Positions 8,321-17,524 of a DNA stretch of 42,632 bases are shown one piece after another (the first letter of the stretch is position 1; each line of letters opens with the position of its first letter). Location: positions 1-42,632 of the forward strand of contig CAYWKJ010000006.1 of the NCBI GenBank assembly GCA_964459205.1, given 5' to 3'. This DNA comes from JABJMC01 sp964459205. GTDB lineage: Bacteria > Patescibacteriota > Gracilibacteria > UBA1369 > UBA12473. The notes beneath the pieces are model-generated. The model ran no database searches. It was not told where the DNA came from and worked only from the letters and a program-made list of their open reading frames with translations. The translations under genes and the position numbers were made by a program.

Positions 8321-11161
8321 ATGGTTGTAACAAAAATAATTAATAAAATCATTGGCGACCCCAATGAAAAGGCCTTAGAAAAACTAAAGCCAATAGTTGA
8401 GCACGTTAACAAAATCGAAGAAAAGTACCAAAAAGAGCTAAGACGTGAGTATATTCCAGAAAAAACTAAAGAATTCAAAGAACGATTAAATAATGGTGAA
8501 ACCCTTGATGACCTTTTACCAGAAGCTTTTGCTCTAGTTAAATTTGCTTGTCGCACCTTAATGGGCGAAAAATGGGATGTGCGTGATCAAAGCACAGAAT
8601 GGGATATGATCCCTTATGACGTTCAAATTTTGGGGGCCATCATTCTCCATCAAGGAAAAATCGCCGAAATGAAAACTGGTGAAGGTAAAACTCTAGCATG
8701 TACTATGCCGGTTTATTTAAATGCTTTAACCGAAAAAGGTGTCCATGTTGTAACAGTAAATGATTATCTAGCTCAACGTGACTCAGAATGGATGGGTGGT
8801 GTATATAAACTTCTTGGGATGAAATCTGGCGTTATTAAAACTGGTCAAACCCCAGAAGAAAAAAAAGAGGGCTACAGCGCTGATGTAACTTATGGAACTA
8901 ATAACGAGTTTGGATTTGATTATTTACGCGACAACATGGCTAGATTCCCTGAACATAAATCTCAAGGAAATCTTCACTATGCCATTGTAGATGAAGTTGA
9001 CTCAATTTTGATTGATGAAGCCAGAACTCCACTTATCATTTCCTCCCCAGGGGAAGAATCAACTGCAAAATATAGCCAGTACAATACATTAGTTGATCGA
9101 TTAGAAGAAAATACTCATTACAATGTTGATGAAAAAGCCCGAACCGCTGTTTTATCAGAAGAAGGAATCAAAAAAATGGAAGACCTGCTAGGAGTTGATA
9201 ATATTTATACTGATGCTGGTTTTCAAGAAGTGCATCATATTGAACAAGCCCTCCGCGCCAAAACTGCTTACAAAAAAGACATTGATTATGTAGTCCAAGA
9301 TAGCCAAGTAGTAATTGTAGATGAATTTACTGGACGTTTAATGGCTGGTCGACGCTTTTCACATGGTCTTCATCAAGCTATCGAGGCTAAAGAAGGCGTA
9401 ACAATCAAACGCGAAAGCAAAACAATGGCTACCATCACGTTCCAAAACTATTTCCGCATGTACGACAAGCTATCCGGAATGACTGGTACCGCTCTTACCG
9501 AAGCAGAAGAATTTGCCGCTATTTACAATCTTGAGACACTTGTAATCCCAACGCACAAACCAATAGTTCGTGATGACATATCAGATGTTGTTTATAAAAC
9601 TGTGCAGGCAAAATTTATGGCCATTGCTAAAAAAGCCAAAGAACTTCACGACAAAGGCCAGCCTGTTTTGATTGGAACAATTTCCGTGGAAAAATCTGAG
9701 ATGCTCTCCAAACTACTATCTGTGCAAGGCATTAAACACAACGTGCTAAATGCCAAACACCACGAAAAAGAAGCCTCCATTGTTGCGGAAGCTGGACAAA
9801 ACGGTGCGGTAACTATTGCTACTAACATGGCTGGTCGTGGAACTGACATTAAACTCGGCGAAGGCGTCAAAGAATTAGGAGGTCTTTATATTATTGGGAC
9901 TGAACGTCATGAAAGTCGACGAATTGATAACCAATTGCGTGGTCGTTCTGGACGTCAGGGAGACCCTGGCGCAAGTCAATTTTATCTTTCCATGGAAGAT
10001 GAACTTATGCGCTTATTTGGCTCCGATCGCATTAAAGCCACCATGGAAAGACTTGGTGTGCCAGATGATATGCCCATTGAAAACCGTATGATCTCTAGGT
10101 CAGTAGAAAGTGCGCAAAAGAAAGTAGAAGGTCGCAACTTTGATATTCGTAAACACTTGGTGGAATACGATAATGTTATGAACACTCATCGTACAATTAT
10201 GTACGAAAAACGAAATCATTTTCTTGAAAACACAGATATTAAGAACGAGATCCTAGAAATGATCGATCAAGAGGCCAATGACATTGTAATGGGTCACGCG
10301 GCTCTGGAAACCAAAGAAAAATGGAATTACACCGAGATCGCCGAAACTCTTAGCAATCTAAATTACAACTCAGAAAATCGCATTAACGTCGACAGTCTAC
10401 AAAAACACGAACTCTCCGAAGATTTAGTAAAAGTCGCCCAAGAGTTTATGCGTCGCGAATATGACACCAAAGTCTCAAACCTACCAAACGAAGAATTAGC
10501 CAGACAAATTGAACGTGCAGTGACATTCCGCGTGTTTGATACGCTTTGGATGGAACACATCAATGAAATGACTCAATTAAGAGAACGTGTTGCTTTACGC
10601 AGCTATGGACAACGTGACCCGCTAATTGAGTACAAAAACGAAGCTTTTGAGCTATTTACAGACTTACATGGCATGATTCAAACACAAATTGTAAGTACAC
10701 TATTTAAAGTCCGCGTCCGCCAAGCAGAAGAGCAGGCCAAACTTGCGCCACTTTTCCCAATTAAAATGAAAACTAATGCCTCGGCTATTGAAGGAAGCCT
10801 CAGCAAAAGCCAATTAGCTCGTGTTATTGGAGCTAAATCAAGAGGCGCCGCGACACAAGGCTCGCAGAATGTGCAACAAGGCACGTTCGCGGCGCCAGCT
10901 ATCCAAAAAGTAAGTGCTGGCTCTACCCTCGACCAACCACAAAATAATGATAAAGACGACAAGCCAGTAAATCCCAAAGATGTTACTGTGGTTAAAGCTG
11001 ATGAGCCAACTCCAGGATTCCCCCAACAGTCAACTTCCCAACAATCAACACCAGAAGCTGCTGGCCCTATGCCAGCCAACGTTTCGCAGAGCAAAATCGG
11101 ACGTAATGATCCTTGTCCGTGTGGCAGTGGAAAGAAGTATAAAAAATGCTGCGGACGCTAA
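8321..11161 (+). CDS. secA: Preprotein translocase ATPase SecA
   Basis: SecA is the motor that drives unfolded preproteins through SecYEG. The start MVVTKIINKIIGDPNEKALEKLKP fits the family N-terminus. Walker A is KTGEGKT (GEGKT at 120-124), followed by the DEVDSILIDEARTPLIIS Walker B/DEAD-like segment, the preprotein cross-linking region, and motif GRGTDIKLG with QLRGRSGRQGDPGASQFYLS. The C-terminus has a Pro/Gln/Ser-rich linker and ends in the zinc motif CPCGSGKKYKKCC for SecB or ribosome contact. At 946 aa it is full length. ACCCTCC lies 4 nt before the ATG where a Shine-Dalgarno sequence would be expected. The 3' end overlaps ftsK by 4 bp. Confidence 0.98.
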   Translation: MVVTKIINKIIGDPNEKALEKLKPIVEHVNKIEEKYQKELRREYIPEKTKEFKERLNNGETLDDLLPEAFALVKFACRTLMGEKWDVRDQSTEWDMIPYDVQILGAIILHQGKIAEMKTGEGKTLACTMPVYLNALTEKGVHVVTVNDYLAQRDSEWMGGVYKLLGMKSGVIKTGQTPEEKKEGYSADVTYGTNNEFGFDYLRDNMARFPEHKSQGNLHYAIVDEVDSILIDEARTPLIISSPGEESTAKYSQYNTLVDRLEENTHYNVDEKARTAVLSEEGIKKMEDLLGVDNIYTDAGFQEVHHIEQALRAKTAYKKDIDYVVQDSQVVIVDEFTGRLMAGRRFSHGLHQAIEAKEGVTIKRESKTMATITFQNYFRMYDKLSGMTGTALTEAEEFAAIYNLETLVIPTHKPIVRDDISDVVYKTVQAKFMAIAKKAKELHDKGQPVLIGTISVEKSEMLSKLLSVQGIKHNVLNAKHHEKEASIVAEAGQNGAVTIATNMAGRGTDIKLGEGVKELGGLYIIGTERHESRRIDNQLRGRSGRQGDPGASQFYLSMEDELMRLFGSDRIKATMERLGVPDDMPIENRMISRSVESAQKKVEGRNFDIRKHLVEYDNVMNTHRTIMYEKRNHFLENTDIKNEILEMIDQEANDIVMGHAALETKEKWNYTEIAETLSNLNYNSENRINVDSLQKHELSEDLVKVAQEFMRREYDTKVSNLPNEELARQIERAVTFRVFDTLWMEHINEMTQLRERVALRSYGQRDPLIEYKNEAFELFTDLHGMIQTQIVSTLFKVRVRQAEEQAKLAPLFPIKMKTNASAIEGSLSKSQLARVIGAKSRGAATQGSQNVQQGTFAAPAIQKVSAGSTLDQPQNNDKDDKPVNPKDVTVVKADEPTPGFPQQSTSQQSTPEAAGPMPANVSQSKIGRNDPCPCGSGKKYKKCCGR

Positions 11162-13476
11162 TCATCCTTCCCTACAAACACTTCTCTAGGCTTCGCGCCA
11201 CTAGCCGGCCCGACAACCCCGTTCTCTTCCAACATATCTATGAGGCGGGCCGCCCTCGAATACCCAACTTTCAAATGCCGCTGCAACATTGTAGCTGACG
11301 CCTTTTGATTCCTTTTAATAAGCTCCATTGCTTGTTCATATAAATCATCATCCCCTCCTCCAATATCAGACTTAGGCACGCCATTCACTTTGATGCCAGC
11401 GGTTTTTCGCGCTGTAACTTCATCATTATAAATTGGCTCACTATCTCCTGTTAATTTAACCCGATTAGCAACTTTTTGAATTTCCTCAGTTGCCACAAAT
11501 ACTCCCTGCAGGCGGAATGGTTTACCCATACTTCCAGACAAATAAAGCATATCTCCCTGGCCAAGAAGATCCTCTGCTCCCGTACCATCCAAAATCGTTC
11601 GCGAATCAATTGATGAAGCCACGGTAAAAGCAATACGCGCCGGAATATTAGCCTTAATCAAACCGGTAATAACATCCACCGACGGACGCTGTGTAGCCAC
11701 TACCAAATGAATCCCCACCGCTCGCGCCATTTGCGCAATCCGACAAATCGAAGCTTCAACCTCTTTCCCGGCCGCCATCATCATATCTGCTAACTCATCA
11801 ATTAAAACCACTATCTTAGGCATTTTTTGTGGTGAATCCGGGTCTGCATTGTAATCATCTATATTACGATGACCAGCATCCGCACAAACCGTATACCGTC
11901 GATTCATCTCTGCTACTACCCACCTAAGCGCAATCGCGGCTTTGTCCGGCTCAGTAATCACCGGTGTAAGCAAATGCGGAATCGCATTATAAGACCTAAG
12001 CTCAACCTGTTTTGGATCAATTAAAATTAATTTCAAATCCTTAGGTGAATTCTGATACATAAAAGAAAGCAACATGGCATTTGTAGCCACCGATTTACCA
12101 GAACCAGTTGCTCCAGCCACTAATAAGTGCGGCATTTTAGCTAAATCAGCCACAATCGGTTCTCCACTCACATTTCGTCCCAAAGGAATCAACAATTTAG
12201 ATTCCGTTTTCTTTTGCATAGCTGCAAATTCATCACTTTCCAGCAACTCACGAAGTCTCACAATCGCACGCGTATCATTTGGCACTTCAATTCCAACTAA
12301 ACCTTTGCCTGGAATCGGCGCCTCAATCCGAATCGCCTTAGCTGCCAAAGCCAAAGCCAAATCACTCTTTAAACCTGTAATCTTAGACAATTTTACACCT
12401 TCTGCCGGTTTCAAAGTATATTGAATAACCGTTGGCCCCACATGCACATCATGCATTTTTACTTCAATCCCAAACTGGCTCAATTTATGTTTAATAGCCT
12501 CAGCTTTTTCACGCAAAATATCTTCATTCAAAGTAACATCATCCTTTATCCCGCTAAGCAAATCTATTGGCGGAAACTCCCATGGCACCTCCTCCTCATC
12601 TAATTCCTCAGCCTCTGCCTCAGCTTTTTCTAATTGTTCAGCAATATTTTCTACTGGAATTTTCTGACCAGGGTCCTCCTCCTCTTCTTCAGTTTCATCT
12701 TTAACAGGAGCTTCCCCCTCCTTAACAGGTTCTACCTTTTTAAGATGAAGCGTTTCATCATCTCCTTTATCATCAAACTTAAAAACAACTTCTTCGTCTG
12801 TATCAGCTTGAGCCCGCATCGTATGAATCACCATATCGTCATCCTCTTCTTGAATGGATTTCTTAGTAAAACTCTTTGGTTCTTTGGTTTTCTCTTTCTT
12901 TTCCCATTTCCATTCAAACAACATCATAATCTCGCGCAAAGACACAGAAAAAGTCAGTAACACAGAAATCAAAAATAACGCTAAAAACACAACATACGAA
13001 CCTGTTATCCCCAAAACTTGCCGTGATAAAAAGCTCGAAACAAAACCAATATATCCACCATATTCACCCACTTTTGCTACTTCATAAATCTCATCAGCTG
13101 GAACTGCTAAATGAATCGTTCCTAAAACCGAAACCACCATCAAACCAATTCCCAATGTTCGCGTAGCATCAAATTCCACTCGTCTAGCAAAAAATAACGC
13201 CAAACTAACTCCACCTAACAGAACTGGCACGGCATACAACCCCCATCCAAAAATCGGGGTCAAAAAATTATTCCAGAGCTGACCAATAAATCCCAGTCCC
13301 CCATTAATACTAAGGAGCGTCAGCACACAAAGCGCCATATAAACCACGGCCCAAATTTCTCGCATGACGTGACTAGCAATATTAATCTGAGTTCCTTTCC
13401 GAGCACGTGTACGTCTTCTTTTAGTAGGAGCTTTTCGCTTAGTAGTTTTACGTCGAGTTGTTTTTCGAGGGGACAT
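11158..13476 (-). CDS. ftsK: DNA translocase FtsK/SpoIIIE
   Basis: FtsK pumps chromosomal DNA through the closing septum and links segregation to division. The basic N-terminus (MSPRKTTRRKTTKRK) precedes about four or five membrane helices, then an acidic linker rich in Glu (about residues 250-300), the alpha/beta motor with Walker A GATGSGKS at 455-462 and ILIDPKQVELRSY, IVVLIDELADMMM, and a C-terminal winged-helix gamma domain (SATMLQRHLKVGYSRAARLIDMLEENGVVG). At 772 aa it is near the usual size. I start at the ATG at 13476 rather than an upstream TTG at 13482. It shares a divergent 109-bp gap with gltX. Confidence 0.96.
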   Translation of the reverse strand: MSPRKTTRRKTTKRKAPTKRRRTRARKGTQINIASHVMREIWAVVYMALCVLTLLSINGGLGFIGQLWNNFLTPIFGWGLYAVPVLLGGVSLALFFARRVEFDATRTLGIGLMVVSVLGTIHLAVPADEIYEVAKVGEYGGYIGFVSSFLSRQVLGITGSYVVFLALFLISVLLTFSVSLREIMMLFEWKWEKKEKTKEPKSFTKKSIQEEDDDMVIHTMRAQADTDEEVVFKFDDKGDDETLHLKKVEPVKEGEAPVKDETEEEEEDPGQKIPVENIAEQLEKAEAEAEELDEEEVPWEFPPIDLLSGIKDDVTLNEDILREKAEAIKHKLSQFGIEVKMHDVHVGPTVIQYTLKPAEGVKLSKITGLKSDLALALAAKAIRIEAPIPGKGLVGIEVPNDTRAIVRLRELLESDEFAAMQKKTESKLLIPLGRNVSGEPIVADLAKMPHLLVAGATGSGKSVATNAMLLSFMYQNSPKDLKLILIDPKQVELRSYNAIPHLLTPVITEPDKAAIALRWVVAEMNRRYTVCADAGHRNIDDYNADPDSPQKMPKIVVLIDELADMMMAAGKEVEASICRIAQMARAVGIHLVVATQRPSVDVITGLIKANIPARIAFTVASSIDSRTILDGTGAEDLLGQGDMLYLSGSMGKPFRLQGVFVATEEIQKVANRVKLTGDSEPIYNDEVTARKTAGIKVNGVPKSDIGGGDDDLYEQAMELIKRNQKASATMLQRHLKVGYSRAARLIDMLEENGVVGPASGAKPREVFVGKDD

Positions 13477-13549
13477 AATCAAATCTTGGTTAGTTGCGTC
13501 CTAAACTATACAACAGGACTGGAAAGAAGAGAAGGGGCAAATATGAACC

Positions 13550-13578
13550 TAAACAAATCCCCCCTAATCTGGTATCCT
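13550..13578 (+). promoter_or_regulatory. Extended -10 promoter of gltX, leaderless geometry
   Basis: TAAACA (13550-13555), a 17-nt spacer, then TGG-TATCCT (TATCCT 13573-13578). Only 7 nt separate the -10 from the gltX ATG at 13586, so the transcript would begin at the start codon. Confidence 0.45.
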
Positions 13579-13585
13579 ACGCGCG

Positions 13586-15073
13586 ATGTACAAAACACGT
13601 TTCGCACCATCACCAACCGGATATTTACATGTTGGCGGGCTCCGCACCGCCCTCTATGCTTATTTGTTCGCAAAAAAGCATGAAGGACACCTAATTCTTA
13701 GAATCGAGGACACGGATCGCACTAGATTTGTCGAAGGAGCCACAGAAAGCCTAATTAAAACCATACTGTGGGCCGGGTTAGAATACGACGAAGGACCAGA
13801 TCCCAACAATATCGAACTCGAAATAGGAAAAAACGGCCCCTACATTCAATCCAAACGAAACGACACCTATGACCGCGAAGTTCAAAAACTATTAGACTCC
13901 AAAAATGCCTATCGTTGCTTTTGTTCTAAAGATCGCTTAGATGAAATGCGCACGCAGCAACAAAAGAACAAACAAGCCCCCATGTACGACAAAAAATGCC
14001 GCAACAGGCCGAAAGAAGAAATCGATCAATTACTTGAACAAAACGTGCCATATGTTATTCGCCTGGCTGTCCCAGAAAACGAAACTCTTCGCTTTCGCGA
14101 TTTAATTCGCGGCGATATGCAATTTGAATCCAACACTATCGATGACCAAGTTTTAGTAAAATCAGACGGCTTTCCAACCTATCATCTCGCTAATGTGGTG
14201 GATGATCACTACATGGAAATGACCCACGTAATTCGCGGCGAAGAATGGCTCCCCAGCACGCCCAAACACATTTATTTATACCGTGCTTTTGGCTGGAAAG
14301 AACCCCAATTCGCACACATTCCACTCCTGTTAAATAAGGATAAATCCAAACTATCTAAACGCCAAAACGATGTGGCCGTCGAAGACTATATTAAAAAAGG
14401 ATATTTAAAAGAAGCGCTCATTAATTTCATCGCCCTACTTGGCTGGAATCCCGGCGACGGCTCCACTCAAGAAATTTTTACCATGAAAGAACTGATTGAC
14501 GCATTTTCTCTTAAAAAAGTGCACAAGGCAGGAGCGGTGTTTGATTTAGAACGATTAGATTTCTTTAATGCTCATTATATTCGGTCTTTATCACCCGAGG
14601 AATTTGCTGGCAAAATTTATCCGTGGATTGAAAATGAAGCTTGGTTTGAGGGGGCCGCGGACGATCTACATAATAAATATGCTTACAAGTTTCTTCCCGC
14701 GGTGCAGACTAGGATCAAAACCTTAGCCGAAGCCCCAGCCATGATTCGCTATTTTTTGGCAGATGATATGGATTATGATTTAACGTTACTCGAACACGAA
14801 AAAATGAAAATTACTCCTGAAATTGCTAAAAAGGCGCTTCAAGCTTGCGCCGAAGATTTACAAACATTAGATAACTACGATGATGAAGATGCTATTAAAG
14901 AACATCTAATAAAAACCATTAAAAAACTTGGATTTAAAAATGGCCAAGTGTTATGGCCTCTTCGTGTGGCCGTCACTGGCGAGCAATACTCCCCTGGTGC
15001 TTTTGAAATTCTAATGTTACTTGGCAAAGACCGTACTTTAGACCGAATTGCGCAAACCTTAAAAAAATTATAG
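13586..15073 (+). CDS. gltX: Glutamate--tRNA ligase
   Basis: Class I aminoacyl-tRNA synthetase charging tRNA-Glu, and possibly tRNA-Gln if the organism uses the amidotransferase route. The signature FAPSPTGYLHVGGLRTALY lies at residues 6-24 with the HIGH-equivalent HVGG, then RIEDTDRTRFVEGATESL, EEWLPSTPKHIYLYRAFGW, and the second active-site motif KLSKR within LNKDKSKLSKRQNDVAVEDY. The C-terminal anticodon-binding helical domain runs to the end (WPLRVAVTGEQYSPGAFEIL). The length of 495 aa is normal. There is essentially no 5' leader between the predicted promoter and the start. Confidence 0.97.
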   Translation: MYKTRFAPSPTGYLHVGGLRTALYAYLFAKKHEGHLILRIEDTDRTRFVEGATESLIKTILWAGLEYDEGPDPNNIELEIGKNGPYIQSKRNDTYDREVQKLLDSKNAYRCFCSKDRLDEMRTQQQKNKQAPMYDKKCRNRPKEEIDQLLEQNVPYVIRLAVPENETLRFRDLIRGDMQFESNTIDDQVLVKSDGFPTYHLANVVDDHYMEMTHVIRGEEWLPSTPKHIYLYRAFGWKEPQFAHIPLLLNKDKSKLSKRQNDVAVEDYIKKGYLKEALINFIALLGWNPGDGSTQEIFTMKELIDAFSLKKVHKAGAVFDLERLDFFNAHYIRSLSPEEFAGKIYPWIENEAWFEGAADDLHNKYAYKFLPAVQTRIKTLAEAPAMIRYFLADDMDYDLTLLEHEKMKITPEIAKKALQACAEDLQTLDNYDDEDAIKEHLIKTIKKLGFKNGQVLWPLRVAVTGEQYSPGAFEILMLLGKDRTLDRIAQTLKKL

Positions 15074-15100
15074 AATTAAGTACACGGTTAACATTTTCAA

Positions 15101-15418
15101 ATGAACTTCGCAGAACTTAAAAAATTGATCAAAGAAATTAAGGACAATGTGCCTTGCCAAGACTGCAAAGCCAAATTCAAAGATCGCGACATTTCTCTAA
15201 TTGGAACCGTTCTTAACGAAGGCTATTTACAGGCCAAGTGCTCTGCCTGCAAAAACAATACAATCATTAATGTTGTTTTTGGTACCTCTAAACGTCAACA
15301 TCGTAAAATTGCCAAACCCCAAGCCACAAAAATCATTACTTCAAACGACATCTTAGACATGCAGAACTTTCTTAAAGATTTTGATGGAAATTTTATTAAA
15401 CTTTTTAACAAAAAATAG
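15101..15418 (+). CDS. Hypothetical protein with two CxxC pairs
   Basis: A 105-aa protein with CQDC (C19, C22) and CSAC (C47, C50), consistent with a single four-cysteine zinc ribbon, followed by a basic segment (KRQHRKIAKPQ) and a C-terminal NDILDMQNFLKDFDGNFIKLF that resembles a short amphipathic helix. I cannot name a family. The gene sits 27 bp after gltX and 2 bp before the lipoprotein gene, so it probably belongs to the same transcript. It could bind nucleic acid, but nothing in the sequence proves it. Confidence 0.75.
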   Translation: MNFAELKKLIKEIKDNVPCQDCKAKFKDRDISLIGTVLNEGYLQAKCSACKNNTIINVVFGTSKRQHRKIAKPQATKIITSNDILDMQNFLKDFDGNFIKLFNKK

Positions 15419-15420
15419 TA

Positions 15421-15801
15421 ATGCGTTTCCTCTCCCTTATTTTAACGACCCTCATCCTTCTCACCCTTACTGGTTGTGAAGGTGCTGACAATGTAAAAAG
15501 TGGCTTTTCTACTGTGGTTGATGAAGTTGTCGAAGCCTATGAAAACGTTACTACCAAAATCAATGACACCAAAAATTGGGTACAAGAAAAAGTGGAACAA
15601 ACCGAACAAGCCGCCGAAGACGTTCAAGATGCGGCTGAAAGCATCAATGACGCTGTTGATAGCATTAAAGATTTAACAGGAGGAGAAGAGGATGAAACAG
15701 AATCCACAGAAGAAACTTCAACCGAAGAGACCCCAACCACTGAGGAGGAAATTCCCGCTGAAGAAACCACCACAGAAGAAGTTACTGAAGAAACTGAATA
15801 A
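15421..15801 (+). CDS. Predicted lipoprotein with acidic Thr/Glu-rich tail
   Basis: A 126-aa protein with a signal peptide ending in the lipobox LTGC (C19), so it is likely lipidated and anchored on the outer face of the cytoplasmic membrane. The middle is a predicted helix (VDEVVEAYENVTTKINDTKNWVQEKVEQTEQAAEDVQDAAESI). The C-terminal 45 residues are almost only Glu, Thr, Ser and Pro, a disordered spacer. No enzymatic motif is seen. Its last base is shared with the ATG of the following gene. Function unknown. Confidence 0.8.
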   Translation: MRFLSLILTTLILLTLTGCEGADNVKSGFSTVVDEVVEAYENVTTKINDTKNWVQEKVEQTEQAAEDVQDAAESINDAVDSIKDLTGGEEDETESTEETSTEETPTTEEEIPAEETTTEEVTEETE

Positions 15802-16592
15802 TGCTTAAAAGCTCACTTCACATTCATATCCAAGGGGATCCCAGGGATTATATTCGCTATACGGGGTATGAATTAATTGATCGTGCCCACGCCCTAGGCT
15901 TTGAGGTTTTAGCAATCACCTGCCACAATCGCGTTGTAATGTGGCCGAAACTTAAAACCTACGCAGCTGACCGCAATATTCTTCTTATTCAAGGCGCAGA
16001 AATCGAAATTAATGGTGCTCATACTCTTGTTTTAAACGCTGACCCAGATATTGAATTTGTACAAACATTTGAGGAACTCATTGCCTATAAAAAAGAACAC
16101 CCTGAAATTTTTGTAATTGCTCCACATCCCTTTTTCCCCTCAATAAAAAGTTGCTTAAAAACACAACTTTATGACTATATTGATGTTTTTGATGGCATTG
16201 AAAAATCCTGGTTTTACTCCCGTCAAATCAACTTTAATCGCAAAGCAAAACAACTATCCAATATTTGTGACCTTCCTTATATCGCTACCGCTGATGCGCA
16301 CCTGCTTGATCAAGTAGAATTCGGTGGACACGTACTAATTGATGCTGCCAAAAACACTGAATCTATTCTTGAAGCCTTACGCCTCAAAAAGTTCAAAAGC
16401 ATAAGTAACCCACTTTCTAATTTTAAGATGGCAATTACTTTTGCTAGAATGACTCTAAGCGGCCTAAGCAAATATTTACCATGGACACCGCCACATATCC
16501 CCTTCCAACATGAAAAATTTCATCAAGACTATAAAAACAAAAGCCAAAAACGATCCCCGCAGCATTGTCCTACCCGAGTCCGAAATAGATGA
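15801..16592 (+). CDS. PHP-domain metal-dependent phosphoesterase
   Basis: A 263-aa protein of the PHP superfamily, whose members hydrolyse phosphodiesters or phosphomonoesters with a polynuclear metal centre. The ligand set is present in order: HIH (H7, H9), LAITCHN, GAEIEINGAH, APHPFFP and TADAHLLD. The substrate cannot be assigned; relatives act on histidinol phosphate, on 3',5'-bisphosphate nucleotides, or as polymerase proofreading domains. The start overlaps the lipoprotein stop by one base. Its last 83 bp overlap pta in another frame, and the final 25 or so residues (KFHQDYKNKSQKRSPQHC) look like an out-of-frame reading of the pta start rather than conserved sequence. Confidence 0.82.
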   Translation: MLKSSLHIHIQGDPRDYIRYTGYELIDRAHALGFEVLAITCHNRVVMWPKLKTYAADRNILLIQGAEIEINGAHTLVLNADPDIEFVQTFEELIAYKKEHPEIFVIAPHPFFPSIKSCLKTQLYDYIDVFDGIEKSWFYSRQINFNRKAKQLSNICDLPYIATADAHLLDQVEFGGHVLIDAAKNTESILEALRLKKFKSISNPLSNFKMAITFARMTLSGLSKYLPWTPPHIPFQHEKFHQDYKNKSQKRSPQHCPTRVRNR

Positions 16593-17505
16593 TCGCATCC
16601 TTCAAGCCACGGAAACTATCTTAAAAGAAGGCACTGCCAAACCTGTTCTTTTAGGAACTAACAAAACTTTAGAAAAAAAAGCCAAAGATTTAGGGCTCAC
16701 CATTGATTGGGACCAAGTCACCATCATGGATCCACTTACAGATATTCATTTAGAAGCTTTTGTTAACAAATATTCCGAAATTCGTCACTGCGACAAAGAT
16801 CAAGCGCGCAAAGAACTAACCGAAGACATCAACACTTTTGGCACCATGATTGTAGAAGAAGACTTAGCTGACGGCATGATTTCTGGAACAACATTTTCTA
16901 CCGCCCAAACCATCCGTCCCGCGCTCCGCATTATTAAAACCAAAGAAAAATTCCACAAGGTTTCGGGATTCTTCTTTATGATTTGGGAAGACAAATTACT
17001 GCTATTTGCAGATTGCGCGGTCACAATTGACCCTAACTCGCACGAGCTAGCAGATATTGCAATTGATACCGCCGAAACTGCAATTCGCTTTGGCATCGAG
17101 CCACGAATTGCCATGTTGTCTTTTTCCACGGCCGGGTCAGCGCGACACCCTTCAGTCGACAAAGTCCGTGAAGCCACCAAAATGATTAAATACCGAAACC
17201 CAGACCTTTGTGTGGAAGGCGAAATGCAAGTGGATGCCGCCCTTATCCCCGAAATCTACCAACGAAAATTTCCCAAAGGAAAACACTGCGACAACTTTAA
17301 CATTATGATTTTCCCAAACCTCAATGCTGGAAACATCGCCTACAAACTAGTTGAGCGCCTCGCGGGAGCACACGCCATTGGCCCCATCCTACAAGGTCTC
17401 CAAAAACCAGTTAATGACCTATCCCGTGGCTGCTCGGCGCAGGATATTTCCACCCTCGCTGCCTTTACAACTGTAGAAGCTCAGGGCGAAGATAAGGTCA
17501 TCTAA
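16510..17505 (+). CDS. pta: Phosphate acetyltransferase
   Basis: Interconverts acetyl-CoA plus phosphate and acetyl phosphate. The start MKNFIKTIKTKAKNDPRSIVLPESEIDDRIL is typical. The family signatures are visible later: LADGMISGTTFSTAQTIRPAL, LFADCAVTIDPNSHELADIAI, MLSFSTAGSARHPSVDKVREA, EMQVDAALIP, FPNLNAGNIAYKLVERLAGAHAIGPILQGL. At 331 aa it is the short single-domain form. ackA follows after 19 bp, so acetyl-CoA can be converted to acetate with one ATP. It begins 83 bp inside the PHP gene, an unusually long overlap. Confidence 0.96.
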   Translation: MKNFIKTIKTKAKNDPRSIVLPESEIDDRILQATETILKEGTAKPVLLGTNKTLEKKAKDLGLTIDWDQVTIMDPLTDIHLEAFVNKYSEIRHCDKDQARKELTEDINTFGTMIVEEDLADGMISGTTFSTAQTIRPALRIIKTKEKFHKVSGFFFMIWEDKLLLFADCAVTIDPNSHELADIAIDTAETAIRFGIEPRIAMLSFSTAGSARHPSVDKVREATKMIKYRNPDLCVEGEMQVDAALIPEIYQRKFPKGKHCDNFNIMIFPNLNAGNIAYKLVERLAGAHAIGPILQGLQKPVNDLSRGCSAQDISTLAAFTTVEAQGEDKVI

Positions 17506-17524
17506 ATTAAGTAAAACCCTCCCA

